A stretch of DNA of 64,000 bases, taken from contig NZ_LIPD01000014.1 in the NCBI RefSeq assembly GCF_001905545.1, positions 62,001-126,000 on the forward strand. The letters run 5' to 3'. Position 1 is the stretch's first letter, and each line of letters starts with the position of its first letter. The notes beneath the pieces are model-generated. The model had not been told where the DNA came from, searched no databases, and saw only the letters and a program-made list of their open reading frames with translations. The DNA is from Streptomyces sp. CB02056 (lineage in GTDB: Bacteria; Actinomycetota; Actinomycetes; Streptomycetales; Streptomycetaceae). Made by a program: the position numbers and the translations under genes. Shown here in pieces: positions 8,174-16,406 of this stretch.

Positions 8174-9536
8174 CGCCGACGGCCGCTCCGTCCGCCGGCG
8201 CGGCAGCCTCGGTGAGGATCAACTCCTCGATCCCGTACAGGAACCGCTCCATCGCGGGGCGCGGCAGCAGGGCCGGGTCCGCCGTCATGGCCAGGCTCAG
8301 CGCCTCGGCGGACTGCAGGGCGTCCAGGGCGTAGGTCAGGCCGGGGCGCGGCTCGAATTCCACCGGCCAGCTGAGGGTGGTGTGCTCCTCGCCGGGGGCG
8401 GCCGGGGCCGGGAGCAGCTCCCGGGTGTCGTTGAACACGCAGGAGCGGTCGGCCAGTTGGACCCCCTCGGCGGTCAGTCGGTCGATCTCGGCGGCCAGGG
8501 CCAGCCTGTCGTAGTACGCGTGGCGGTAGGTGCCGATCGCCGCGGCATGGGTGCGGCGCACGACCTCGCCGAACTCGGCGGTGGCGTCCGGGAGATGGAA
8601 GAGGCCGTCGCCCGCGATCACACCGACCGCGTTGGCCAGCTCCGGCAGGAAGCGGTTGTTGACCACGACGTTCAGCACGGCCTCGGTGGAGCCGGCGAGC
8701 CGGGCGGTCATCGCGGCCGTCGCGGCGAGCAGCACCGAGCCCGTGCTGACCCGGTGCCGGGCCGCGACCCGCTCGACGGCCCGGGGCAGGGCGGGGGAGC
8801 GGAGCACCGCGTTCGGGAACCGGGCGGGCTCTGCGGTGGTCGGCGGGAGGGGGTGGGACGGGAAGAGTCGGGGCGGGCCGAGCCGGAGCTTGCGCACGAA
8901 CTGCTTGCGGGCCCCCGCGTCGCGCCGCAGGCCGCGTTCGGAGGTCTGGAACTCGGCTTCCTCCAGCGGCTGTTGGGCGGGTTCGCGCAGCTCGGCCAGC
9001 TCCTCGGGGGAGCTGCCGAGGCAGAGCGCGGACAGGTCGGCGACCAGCCGGCTCATCCCGGAGCCGTCCACCGCGGTGTGCGAGAGCACCAGGCTGATGT
9101 GCCGGACCAGCCCGCCCGCCGTCACCGCGCCGACCCGCACCGGCCACTGGGCGGCGGTGTCGAAGGGCTGTGCCGCCAGCTCCTCGTGCAGCCGGGTGCC
9201 GAGTTCGGCCGGGTCCTCGTGCTCCCCGGCGGGCCACAGGTGGACGTCCAGGGTGCCTTCGCCGTCGACGAGTTGGCGGAGGCCGCCGGCCTCGTCGGGG
9301 AGCAGCCGGGTGTGCAGCGAGTCGTGCAGGTGCAGCAGTCGCTCCAGGGCGGCGAGCAGGACGGGCAGGGGCAGCCCCGGGTCCAGCGGCGCGGCGGTGG
9401 CGATGTTGTAGCGCGGCGCGTCGGCCGGCGGCAGCCGTCGTACGGCGTCCCAGATGGCCCGTTGGCCCCAGGTGGCCGGTCCGGTCCCGGTCCGTCCGGA
9501 CGAGAAGGCGAGCTCCAGCAGTTGGCGAGTGGTCAC
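8169..9536 (-). CDS. Condensation-domain-like acyltransferase (NRPS C/PapA superfamily)
   Basis: Stand-alone member of the CoA-dependent acyltransferase/condensation superfamily, 455 residues, close to a single C domain. The catalytic motif appears as SHTAVDGSG, matching HHxxxDG with the second (catalytic) His and the Asp-Gly kept. The N-terminal WGQRAIWDAV resembles C-domain core motif C1, and VVVNNRF and FNDTRELL resemble later structural motifs. There is no carrier or adenylation domain nearby, so it may acylate a small-molecule alcohol or amine. I chose GTG (VTTRQLLELAF) because GGAGAG lies 9 bases upstream. The reading frame stays open far upstream only because of GC bias. It is divergent from an MFS exporter across a shared regulatory region. 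Confidence 0.75.
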   Translation of the reverse strand: MTTRQLLELAFSSGRTGTGPATWGQRAIWDAVRRLPPADAPRYNIATAAPLDPGLPLPVLLAALERLLHLHDSLHTRLLPDEAGGLRQLVDGEGTLDVHLWPAGEHEDPAELGTRLHEELAAQPFDTAAQWPVRVGAVTAGGLVRHISLVLSHTAVDGSGMSRLVADLSALCLGSSPEELAELREPAQQPLEEAEFQTSERGLRRDAGARKQFVRKLRLGPPRLFPSHPLPPTTAEPARFPNAVLRSPALPRAVERVAARHRVSTGSVLLAATAAMTARLAGSTEAVLNVVVNNRFLPELANAVGVIAGDGLFHLPDATAEFGEVVRRTHAAAIGTYRHAYYDRLALAAEIDRLTAEGVQLADRSCVFNDTRELLPAPAAPGEEHTTLSWPVEFEPRPGLTYALDALQSAEALSLAMTADPALLPRPAMERFLYGIEELILTEAAAPADGAAVGA

Positions 9537-9716
9537 CGATCGGCTCTCCGTAGTGCGGTGGTCGTGGCGTCGTGGCGTCGTGCCGGTGCGTTGGGAGCGC
9601 GGGTGCTGCTGGGGAGAGTGTGGCGCACCGCCCGTCGTGCGTCGAGGGTCGTGCGGCCGTCCGCGCCCGGCGGCCGTCGGGGGTTCGGGGCTTCCAAAAG
9701 TCTCTTGATGTGAAGT

Positions 9717-9732
9717 ATCTTGATATCGAGAT
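9717..9732. promoter_or_regulatory. MarR-type palindromic operator in the divergent intergenic region
   Basis: ATCTTGATATCGAGAT is a 16-bp palindrome with one mismatched pair, typical of MarR-family sites. A second half-site (TCTTGATGT) occurs 15 bases to the left at 9703, in an AT-richer island of this GC-rich region. It lies in the 243-base space between the condensation-like gene and the MFS gene, so one regulator could control both. No regulator gene is adjacent. Confidence 0.5.
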
Positions 9733-9779
9733 TGATGCCGATCGCGCGACTCGCGCCACGCACACGACGGGGGCCTGCC

Positions 9780-11069
9780 ATGCGGGGGAACGGACTGATA
9801 GCGCAGCTGCGGCGGCCGCCGGGCGGGCGGGACGCGCGGATCATGCTGCTGGCGCAGTGCGTCGACCGGACCGGCACGGGGGTGTGGGCAGCGGCCTCGG
9901 TGCTCTACTTCACCTACGTCTGCGGGATGGACGCGCGGCAGCTGGGACTGCTGCTCGGGGTCGGGGCGGTGGCGGGGATCGCCGGGTCCCCGCTGGCCGG
10001 GCGGGCGGCCGAACGGGTGCCGGTGCGGTGGCTGCTGATCGGCTGCCACCTGCTGCGGCTCGGGGCGATGGGGTTGCTGCTGGTGGTCGACGACTTCGCC
10101 GCGCTGCTGCCCGTGGTGGCCCTGATCTGCCTGGCCGAGCGGGCCGCCAAGACCCTGGAGATGCTGTTCGCGACCCGGGTGGCGGGCGAGCGGCGGGCCA
10201 CCTATCAGGCGCTGTTCCGCAGCGTGGCCAACGCCGGGTACGCGCTCGGCGCGGGTGTCGCGGCGATCGGGCTGGCGGTCGGGACCACCGCCGCCTACCG
10301 GGTGCTGATCCTGGCCAACGGGCTGTCCTACGTGCTGGCCGCCGTGCTGGTCTGGCGCACCCGGGAGCCGTCCGGGCGCGGTCTGGTCGCGGCGAAGGCC
10401 GGGGCGGCGCCCGCCGCGCCCAGCCCCTGGCGCGACCGGGGCTACCTGCGGTTCGTCCTGCTGGACATGCCGCTGAACCTGGACGACTCGGTCCTCAACG
10501 TCGGGCTGCCGCTCTGGCTGGTCCACCACACCGGCGCGCCGCACGCCGTCGTCCCGGTCTTCCTGGTGCTCAACACGGTGCTCGTGGTGCTGCTGCAACT
10601 GCGGGTCTCCGCCTGGGCGGAGGGCGCCCTCGGGGCGGCCGCGGCGGTCCGCTGGTACGGGGTGACGGTGCTGGGGGGCTGCCTGCTGATCGCGCTCGCC
10701 ACCGGCGCCGGACCGGTCCTGGCCTCGGTCGCGCTGCTGGCCGCGGCGATGCTGATCACGCTGGCGGAACTGCTGCGCTCGGTGAGCTCCTGGGAGCTGG
10801 CGGTCGTGCTGGCCCCGCCGGGCGCCCAGGCCTCGTACCTCGGGGTCGCCGGGATGTCCCAGTCGGTGCAGAAGTCGGTGGGGCCGCTGCTGCTGACCGG
10901 GGTGGTGATGGCGGCCGGGCCGGTCGGGTGGCTCGGGCTCGGCGCGGCGACCGTCGGCCTCGGCACGCTCCAGCGCCGGGCCAGCCTGCGGCGGCTGGCG
11001 GCGCTGGGCGGGGCGGCCGACGGCGCGGGGGCCAAGCCGGCGCGGCCGGTCACGGCCTCGGTGGGCTGA
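9780..11069 (+). CDS. MFS transporter
   Basis: Twelve-helix-type major facilitator protein of 429 residues. Hydrophobic segments run throughout, and the loop after helix 2 (GSPLAGRAAERVPVRWLL) resembles the conserved MFS A motif. It probably exports a small molecule by proton antiport. I chose ATG (MRGNGLIAQL) over an in-frame TTG 60 bases upstream, because that TTG lies inside the palindromic operator. The gene is divergent from the condensation-like acyltransferase, suggesting that the pump exports or protects against that enzyme's product or substrate; this is inference. A strong hairpin follows the gene. Confidence 0.85.
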   Translation: MRGNGLIAQLRRPPGGRDARIMLLAQCVDRTGTGVWAAASVLYFTYVCGMDARQLGLLLGVGAVAGIAGSPLAGRAAERVPVRWLLIGCHLLRLGAMGLLLVVDDFAALLPVVALICLAERAAKTLEMLFATRVAGERRATYQALFRSVANAGYALGAGVAAIGLAVGTTAAYRVLILANGLSYVLAAVLVWRTREPSGRGLVAAKAGAAPAAPSPWRDRGYLRFVLLDMPLNLDDSVLNVGLPLWLVHHTGAPHAVVPVFLVLNTVLVVLLQLRVSAWAEGALGAAAAVRWYGVTVLGGCLLIALATGAGPVLASVALLAAAMLITLAELLRSVSSWELAVVLAPPGAQASYLGVAGMSQSVQKSVGPLLLTGVVMAAGPVGWLGLGAATVGLGTLQRRASLRRLAALGGAADGAGAKPARPVTASVG

Positions 11070-11109
11070 GCCGCAGCTGAGTCGGTGCGGGGGAGTCCCG
11101 GGACAGCGC

Positions 11110-11147
11110 TGGGGGACGACTGGGGGACATCCCCCATTCCTCCCCCA
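11110..11147 (+). terminator. Hairpin after the MFS gene
   Basis: TGGGGGACGACTGGGGGA and its complement TCCCCCATTCCTCCCCCA pair at 16 of 18 positions around a two-base centre. No U-tract follows, as is common in streptomycetes. It lies between the MFS gene and the serine hydrolase gene. Confidence 0.6.
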
Positions 11148-11198
11148 AGTAGCGGAGCACCGCGGCCCGTTCGGGCCGGAACCGGTTAGCGTGCGGCC

Positions 11199-12377
11199 AT
11201 GACTTCGATCATGGGTTCGACCCTGCGCAGGCACCTCGTCGTGGCGGCCGGCGTCACCGTGCTGCTCGCCGCCAACGCGGCCACCGCCGTCGCCCGCCCG
11301 GCCGGTCCGTCCGTCGCCGAGCAGTTGCGCCGGGACGCCGCGGCGATCCACGACCTCGGCATCAGCGGCGTACAGGCCCGGGTGATCGGGCCCGACGGCC
11401 GCCAGACGGTCGCCACCAGCGGCACCGCCGACGTCACCACCGGCCGCCCGGTCTCCCCCGACGGCTACTTCCGGATGGCCAGCACGGCCAAGACGATGGT
11501 CGCGACCGTGGTCCTCCAGCTGGAGTCCGAGGGGCGGCTGTCGCTGGACGACACGCTCGACCACTGGCTGCCGGAGGTGGTACGGGCCAAGGGCGGAGCC
11601 GGCGGCGGGACCACCGTCCGCGAGCTGCTCCAGCACCAGGGCGGCATCGTGGACCACCTGCCCGGATACGACTCGAAGGACGGGTACGAGCGGGAGCGCT
11701 ACAAGGTCTACCAGCCCGAAGACCTGGTGGCCGGGGCGGAGTTCGGCACCGACAAGAGCTGGAGGTACTCCAACGTCGGCTACCTCCTGCTCGACATGGT
11801 CGTCGAGCGGGCCACCGGCCGCCCCGCCCACCGGGAGGTCGAGGAGCGGATCCTGCGCCCGCTCGGCCTCGACCGGACCCGGCTGATGGGCACCTCGCCC
11901 ACCCTGCCCCGGCCGCACGCCCAGGCCTACCAGTTCTTCCCCGAACCCGACGGCCGGGTGGACGTCACCGAGCAGGTGCCGATGGACCAGGGGCTCTCCT
12001 GGGCCACCACCACACGGGACGAGAACGTCCTCCTCCGCGCACTGCTCGCGGGCCGGCTGCTGCCGGCGCGGCAACTGGCCGAGATGCGGCGGACGGTGCC
12101 CGTGGACGACCAGACCTCGGAGATGTGGCACGGCGGCGAGTACGGGCTCGGCCTGGTCAAGCGCTCGCTGACCTGTGGTGGGACCTACTGGGGCCACGAC
12201 GGCGGGGACGGCGGCTTCATCACCCTCAACGGCGTCACCGAGGACGGGAAGCGCAGTGCCGTGGTCTCCATGTCCGAGGCGCTCGGCGACAGTTGGGACC
12301 ACATCAAGGCCCAGGAGGACGCGGCCTCGAAGCTGATCGACCACGCCCTGTGCGCCGGGAGCCCCCGCGCCAGCTGA
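11199..12377 (+). CDS. Secreted serine hydrolase (beta-lactamase/D-Ala-D-Ala carboxypeptidase fold)
   Basis: Class C beta-lactamase-fold serine hydrolase of 392 residues. The nucleophile motif is S-T-A-K at residues 95-98 (SxxK), the second motif is WRYSNVGY (YxN), and the third is probably WGHDGGDGGF in place of KTG. HxGG-type third motifs are usual for DD-peptidase- or esterase-like members such as streptomycete R61-type enzymes. The N-terminal hydrophobic segment (residues 10-32, to AVA) is a signal peptide. Two ATGs (11199 and 11211) are possible; neither has a strong ribosome site. The exact substrate (muropeptide, ester or beta-lactam) is not readable. Confidence 0.85.
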   Translation: MTSIMGSTLRRHLVVAAGVTVLLAANAATAVARPAGPSVAEQLRRDAAAIHDLGISGVQARVIGPDGRQTVATSGTADVTTGRPVSPDGYFRMASTAKTMVATVVLQLESEGRLSLDDTLDHWLPEVVRAKGGAGGGTTVRELLQHQGGIVDHLPGYDSKDGYERERYKVYQPEDLVAGAEFGTDKSWRYSNVGYLLLDMVVERATGRPAHREVEERILRPLGLDRTRLMGTSPTLPRPHAQAYQFFPEPDGRVDVTEQVPMDQGLSWATTTRDENVLLRALLAGRLLPARQLAEMRRTVPVDDQTSEMWHGGEYGLGLVKRSLTCGGTYWGHDGGDGGFITLNGVTEDGKRSAVVSMSEALGDSWDHIKAQEDAASKLIDHALCAGSPRAS

Positions 12378-12552
12378 GCGGGCGCCGGCGGGGCGTCGGG
12401 CCCTGTGATCGACGACCGCATCGTCCGACGGGAGGGTCGTGCGGGTAGGGAACGTCTCCTCCCCGGGGTGTACACGGATAGGTCGTAGGGTCGAGGGCAC
12501 GTCGTCCCGAGGGGCGATGACCGGCGGGTGCCGGTGGCCACAGGGTGAGGCC

Positions 12553-15015
12553 ATGACGGAAGTGAAGAACATGAAGGAACGTCAGTTCCCATCGAAAATA
12601 AGGCGGTTCACCTCGGGCGCGCTAGCGGTCGGGCTGACGTCCGCGCTGCTGACGGCCCTGGTGCCCGCCGTGGCCCAGGCCGCCGGCACCGACCTCGGGG
12701 CCGGCCCCGACGCCGGCCGGGGCGGCTGGACCGCGAAGATCAGCCGGACCGAGTACGGCGTCCCGCACGTCCTCGCCCGCGACTTCGGCGGCCTCGGCTA
12801 CGGCTACGGGTACGCCTTCGCCCAGGACAACCTCTGCCAGCTCGCCGACCAGGTGCTCACCGTGCGCGGCGAGCGCTCGCGCCACCTCGGCCCGGACGGC
12901 GAGTCCGTGGACCGGGTGAGCAACCTGGTGAGCGACACCTACCAGCAGGGCCTGCTGCGCGCCGGGACGGTGCGCCGGCTGCAGGCCGCCCCCGCGCCGC
13001 TCGGCCCGACCGACGAGGTGCGGCAGCTGGTGGACGGCTACGTCGCCGGGTACAACCGCTACCTGCGCGACACCGGCCCCGACCACCTGCCGGACCCGTC
13101 CTGCCGGGGGAAGGCCTGGGTCGGGCCGATCACCGCGGACGACCTGTGGAACATCCTCTACTCCGCCAACACCCTGGCGGGCAGCGGCGCCGCCAAGCAG
13201 CAGATCGCCACGGCCGTCCCCGCGGCCTCGACCGGGCCCGCAGCCACAGCCGGGCCCGGCGCCGAAGCCGCCGGACCCGCGGCGGACGCACCCCGGATCG
13301 CCGCCCCCGGGCACTCCGCCGACAACCCCGAACTCGGCAGCAACGCCTGGGCGATCGGGCGCGACGCCAGCCGCGACGGCACCGGCCTGCTGCTGGCCAA
13401 CCCGCACCTCCAGTGGGCCGGCGAGCAGCGCTTCTACCAGGCCCAGCTGACCATCCCCGGCGTCCTGGACGTCGCCGGCGCCGGGCTGTACGGCATCCCG
13501 TTCCTCCAGATCGGCCACACCCGCGGCCTCGCCTGGAGCCACACCACCAGCTACGCCGACCACTACACCCTCCACCGGCTCAGCCTGGTGCCGGGCGACC
13601 CGACCGCGTACCTGGTGGACGGCAAGGCCGAGCGGATGGCCCAGGAGACCGTCAAGGTCACCGTCCGGGCCGCCGACGGGACGCTCTCCACCGTCGACCG
13701 GAGCCTCTACCGCTCCCGCCACGGCTACGTCCTCGCCGACGGCTGGACCGGGGAGCACGCCTACACCCTCGGCGACGCCAACGCCGAGAACCTCCGCTCC
13801 CTGAACCAGTGGCTGGCGGTCGGCCGCGCCCAGAACCTCGACCAGCTCCGCCAGGCCCAGCGCACCTACCAGGGCCTCCCGTGGGTGTACACCACGGCCG
13901 TCGACTCCACCGGCACCACCTGGTTCACCGACGCCTCCGCCGTCCCGAACCTCCCCGACGCCCAGCGCGACCGCTGCCTGGTCGCGGGCGGCGGCTTCGG
14001 ACAGGTGCTGGACGGTTCGACCGCCGCCTGCGACCCGGGCACCGACCCGGACGCGCTCGTGCCCGGCGTCTTCGGCCCCGCCAACCAGCCGGGCCTGACC
14101 CGCACCGACTACGTCGCCAACTCCAACAACGGCCCGTACCTGACCAACGCGGAGGCCCCGCTCACCGGCTTTCCCGCCATGTACCAGGGCGCCTCCGCGC
14201 GGATGCTGCGCAGCCAGCTGGGCCTGCGGATGATCGCCGACCGCCGGGCCGGCACCGACGGCCTCGGCGCCCCCGGGTTCACCCTCGGCTCGCTCCAGGC
14301 GACGATGTTCGGCAACCGGGTGCAGAGCGCCGAACTCGACCGCGACGACGCCGTGGCGCTGTGCCGCGCCCACCCGGAGATCGCCGCCTCCGACGGCAGG
14401 CGGGTCGACGTCCGCCCGGCCTGCGACGCGCTCGCCGCCTGGAACACCCGGGCCGACGCCGACAGCCGGGGCACCGTGCTCTGGCAGGCGTACCGGGACG
14501 CGCTGGCGGGGACCGGCACGACCGCCTGGCAGACGGTCCCGGCCGACCCGGCCCGGCCGCTGACCACCCCGCGCGGCATCGACGCCGCCAACCCCGACGC
14601 CCAGCGCGCCCTGGCCGACGCGGTGAAGGGCCTGGCCGCCCGCGGCCTGCCGGTGGACGCCCCGATCGGCCTCGTCCAGCGCTGGGCGGGCATCCCGCTG
14701 CACGGCTGCTCCCACCAGCTGGGCTGCTTCAACGTGCTGACGGCGGGGCCGGATTCGGGCACCGGCGGCGGCACCTACCCGACGAACCTCGGCAGCGTCC
14801 CGCACGGCGGTACCTTCCTGATGGCCACCGAGCTGACCGACCGGGGTCCGCGCACCAGGACGCTGCTCACCTACGGCGAGTCCGCCGACCCGACCTCGCC
14901 GCACTTCACCGACCAGACCCGCGTCTACGCCCGCAAGCAGTGGGTGACCGAGCGCTTCACCGAGGCCGAGATCCGCTCCGCGCCGGGCCTCGGCGTCACC
15001 GTCCTGCGGCGCTGA
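12553..15015 (+). CDS. Penicillin acylase family N-terminal nucleophile hydrolase
   Basis: Secreted Ntn-hydrolase of 820 residues that cleaves an amide, as in penicillin/cephalosporin, echinocandin or acyl-homoserine-lactone acylases. The alpha-subunit region starts after a signal peptide (RFTSGALAVGLTSALL to AQA) with RTEYGVPHVLA. An Ala/Pro-rich spacer precedes ELGSNAWAIG, where autoproteolysis would expose Ser as the beta-subunit nucleophile. GIPFLQIGHTRGLAWSHTTS and the later VANSNNGPYLTN (oxyanion Asn region) fit the family. The start MTEVKN has GGTGAGG 5 bases upstream; an upstream ATG at 12439 is unlikely. The ADC/PvdQ-like layout suggests a long-chain or cyclic lipopeptide acylase, but the substrate is uncertain. 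Confidence 0.88.
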   Translation: MTEVKNMKERQFPSKIRRFTSGALAVGLTSALLTALVPAVAQAAGTDLGAGPDAGRGGWTAKISRTEYGVPHVLARDFGGLGYGYGYAFAQDNLCQLADQVLTVRGERSRHLGPDGESVDRVSNLVSDTYQQGLLRAGTVRRLQAAPAPLGPTDEVRQLVDGYVAGYNRYLRDTGPDHLPDPSCRGKAWVGPITADDLWNILYSANTLAGSGAAKQQIATAVPAASTGPAATAGPGAEAAGPAADAPRIAAPGHSADNPELGSNAWAIGRDASRDGTGLLLANPHLQWAGEQRFYQAQLTIPGVLDVAGAGLYGIPFLQIGHTRGLAWSHTTSYADHYTLHRLSLVPGDPTAYLVDGKAERMAQETVKVTVRAADGTLSTVDRSLYRSRHGYVLADGWTGEHAYTLGDANAENLRSLNQWLAVGRAQNLDQLRQAQRTYQGLPWVYTTAVDSTGTTWFTDASAVPNLPDAQRDRCLVAGGGFGQVLDGSTAACDPGTDPDALVPGVFGPANQPGLTRTDYVANSNNGPYLTNAEAPLTGFPAMYQGASARMLRSQLGLRMIADRRAGTDGLGAPGFTLGSLQATMFGNRVQSAELDRDDAVALCRAHPEIAASDGRRVDVRPACDALAAWNTRADADSRGTVLWQAYRDALAGTGTTAWQTVPADPARPLTTPRGIDAANPDAQRALADAVKGLAARGLPVDAPIGLVQRWAGIPLHGCSHQLGCFNVLTAGPDSGTGGGTYPTNLGSVPHGGTFLMATELTDRGPRTRTLLTYGESADPTSPHFTDQTRVYARKQWVTERFTEAEIRSAPGLGVTVLRR

Positions 15016-15036
15016 CGCGCCGTCGTACGGGCCTCC

Positions 15037-15069
15037 GGGCCGCCGCCGTTCCCGGAACGGCGGCGGCCC
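15037..15069. terminator. Bidirectional hairpin between convergent genes
   Basis: A perfect 16-bp stem (GGGCCGCCGCCGTTCC / GGAACGGCGGCGGCCC) with a single central base lies between the convergent acylase and P450 genes. It can serve both strands. Confidence 0.75.
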
Positions 15070-15090
15070 GTCCGACCTCGTGCGGCGGGG

Positions 15091-16389
15091 TCAGGCGAGG
15101 GTGACCTCGACCGGGAGCCGCTTGATGCCGTTGACGAAGTTGGAGCGCACCCGCGGGACGTCCCCGGCGAGTTCGATGCCCGCCAGCCGCGGGATCAGCT
15201 CCTCGAACATGATGCGGATCTCGGTGCGCGCGAGCAGGTTGCCCAGGCACAGGTGGGGGCTGCCCTTGCCGAAGGTGACGTGGTCGTTGTCGCGGCGGGT
15301 CACGTCGAAGTCGTAGGGGTTGCCGAAGACCTCCTCGTCGCGGTTGCCAGAGGCGAACCACATCACGACCTTCTCGCCCTCCCTGATCCGCCTGCCGCCG
15401 AGTTCGACGTCGCGGGTGGCCGTGCGGCGGAAGTGGTAGACGGGGGAGGCCCAGCGCAGGAACTCCTCCACCGCGCCGGGGATGAGGGACGGGTCCTGCT
15501 GGAGGCGGGCGAGCTGCTCGGGGTGCTGGAGGAGGGCCAGCATGGAGTGGCTGATGGTGTGCCGGGTGGTCTCGTTGCCAGCGACGACCAGGAGCAGGAA
15601 GTAGTTGTCGAAGTCCTGCGGCGAGAGCGGCACCCCGTCGCGGGGGGTCTCGTTGACCAGCCTGGAGACCAGGTCGGTGCCGGCGCCGCCGTGCCGCTGC
15701 CGGGCGAGTTCGCGGCCGTAGGCGAAGACCTCCAGCGAGGCGGGCGAACGGAACGGCAGGTCGCGGTACTTCTCGCTCTCCGCGCTGTGCAGCAGGACGT
15801 CGGCGTAGTCGGGGTCGGTGTTGCCGATGATCCGGTTGCCCCAGTCGATGAGCTGCTGGTTGTCCTCCGGGGGCACGTCCAGGAGGCGGGCGAGGACGTT
15901 GATCGGGAAGTCGGCGGAGACCTCCTTGACGAAGTCGAAGCGGCCCTTGGCCAGGGCGGCGTCCAGCGTGGTGGCGGTCAGGCCGCGCAGGAAGTCGGCG
16001 TAGCTGTTGATCACGCCCGCGCCGAACTGGCGCTGGAGGATGCTGCGCAGGGCGCGGTGGCGGACCCCGTCCAGCTCCAGGATGGAGGCGCGCTTCTTGA
16101 TCTGGTCGTCGTCGACCTCCTCCAGGTTCACGAACCTCGTCGAGGTGAAGGTCTCGGCGTCCCGGTCGACGCGGGCGATGTCGGCGTGCCGGGTGACCGC
16201 CCAGAAGCCGGAGTTGGGCGCCTCCTCCGGCTGCCAGTGCACCGGGTCCTGGTGGCGCAGGGTGTGGAACATCCGCCACGGGGTGACGCCGTCGGTGAAG
16301 TTGTCGAGGTCGGCCAGGTCCACCTGGTCGAGGGGCAGCGGTTCGTCGATGGCGCCGGAGGCGGGCGGCGTGGACGGCACGGTGGTCAC
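15091..16389 (-). CDS. Cytochrome P450 (catabolic island)
   Basis: Bacterial class I P450 of 432 residues. The I-helix oxygen-activation motif is AGNETTRH, the K-helix is EEFLRWASPV (ExxR) and the heme loop is TFGKGSPHLCLGN, with Cys as the thiolate ligand. The GTG start has GAGGAG upstream. It lies 17 bases behind the glutamine-synthetase-like gene, so the two are co-transcribed, and is divergent from a ferredoxin and ferredoxin reductase that are likely its electron donors. The heme loop has four residues between the Gly and Cys, as in CYP124-like steroid/terpene/fatty-acid P450s. From context it may oxidise an aromatic ring or a gamma-glutamylated amine; this is inference. Confidence 0.93.
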   Translation of the reverse strand: MTTVPSTPPASGAIDEPLPLDQVDLADLDNFTDGVTPWRMFHTLRHQDPVHWQPEEAPNSGFWAVTRHADIARVDRDAETFTSTRFVNLEEVDDDQIKKRASILELDGVRHRALRSILQRQFGAGVINSYADFLRGLTATTLDAALAKGRFDFVKEVSADFPINVLARLLDVPPEDNQQLIDWGNRIIGNTDPDYADVLLHSAESEKYRDLPFRSPASLEVFAYGRELARQRHGGAGTDLVSRLVNETPRDGVPLSPQDFDNYFLLLVVAGNETTRHTISHSMLALLQHPEQLARLQQDPSLIPGAVEEFLRWASPVYHFRRTATRDVELGGRRIREGEKVVMWFASGNRDEEVFGNPYDFDVTRRDNDHVTFGKGSPHLCLGNLLARTEIRIMFEELIPRLAGIELAGDVPRVRSNFVNGIKRLPVEVTLA

Positions 16390-16406
16390 GGTTGGTCTCC
16401 TCGGTC

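Noticed and set aside
8169..12572. A single minus-strand open frame of more than 1,400 codons
   Set aside because: Only the part from 8169 to 9536 has C-domain motifs and a ribosome site. The rest is antisense to the MFS and serine hydrolase genes and stays open through GC bias.
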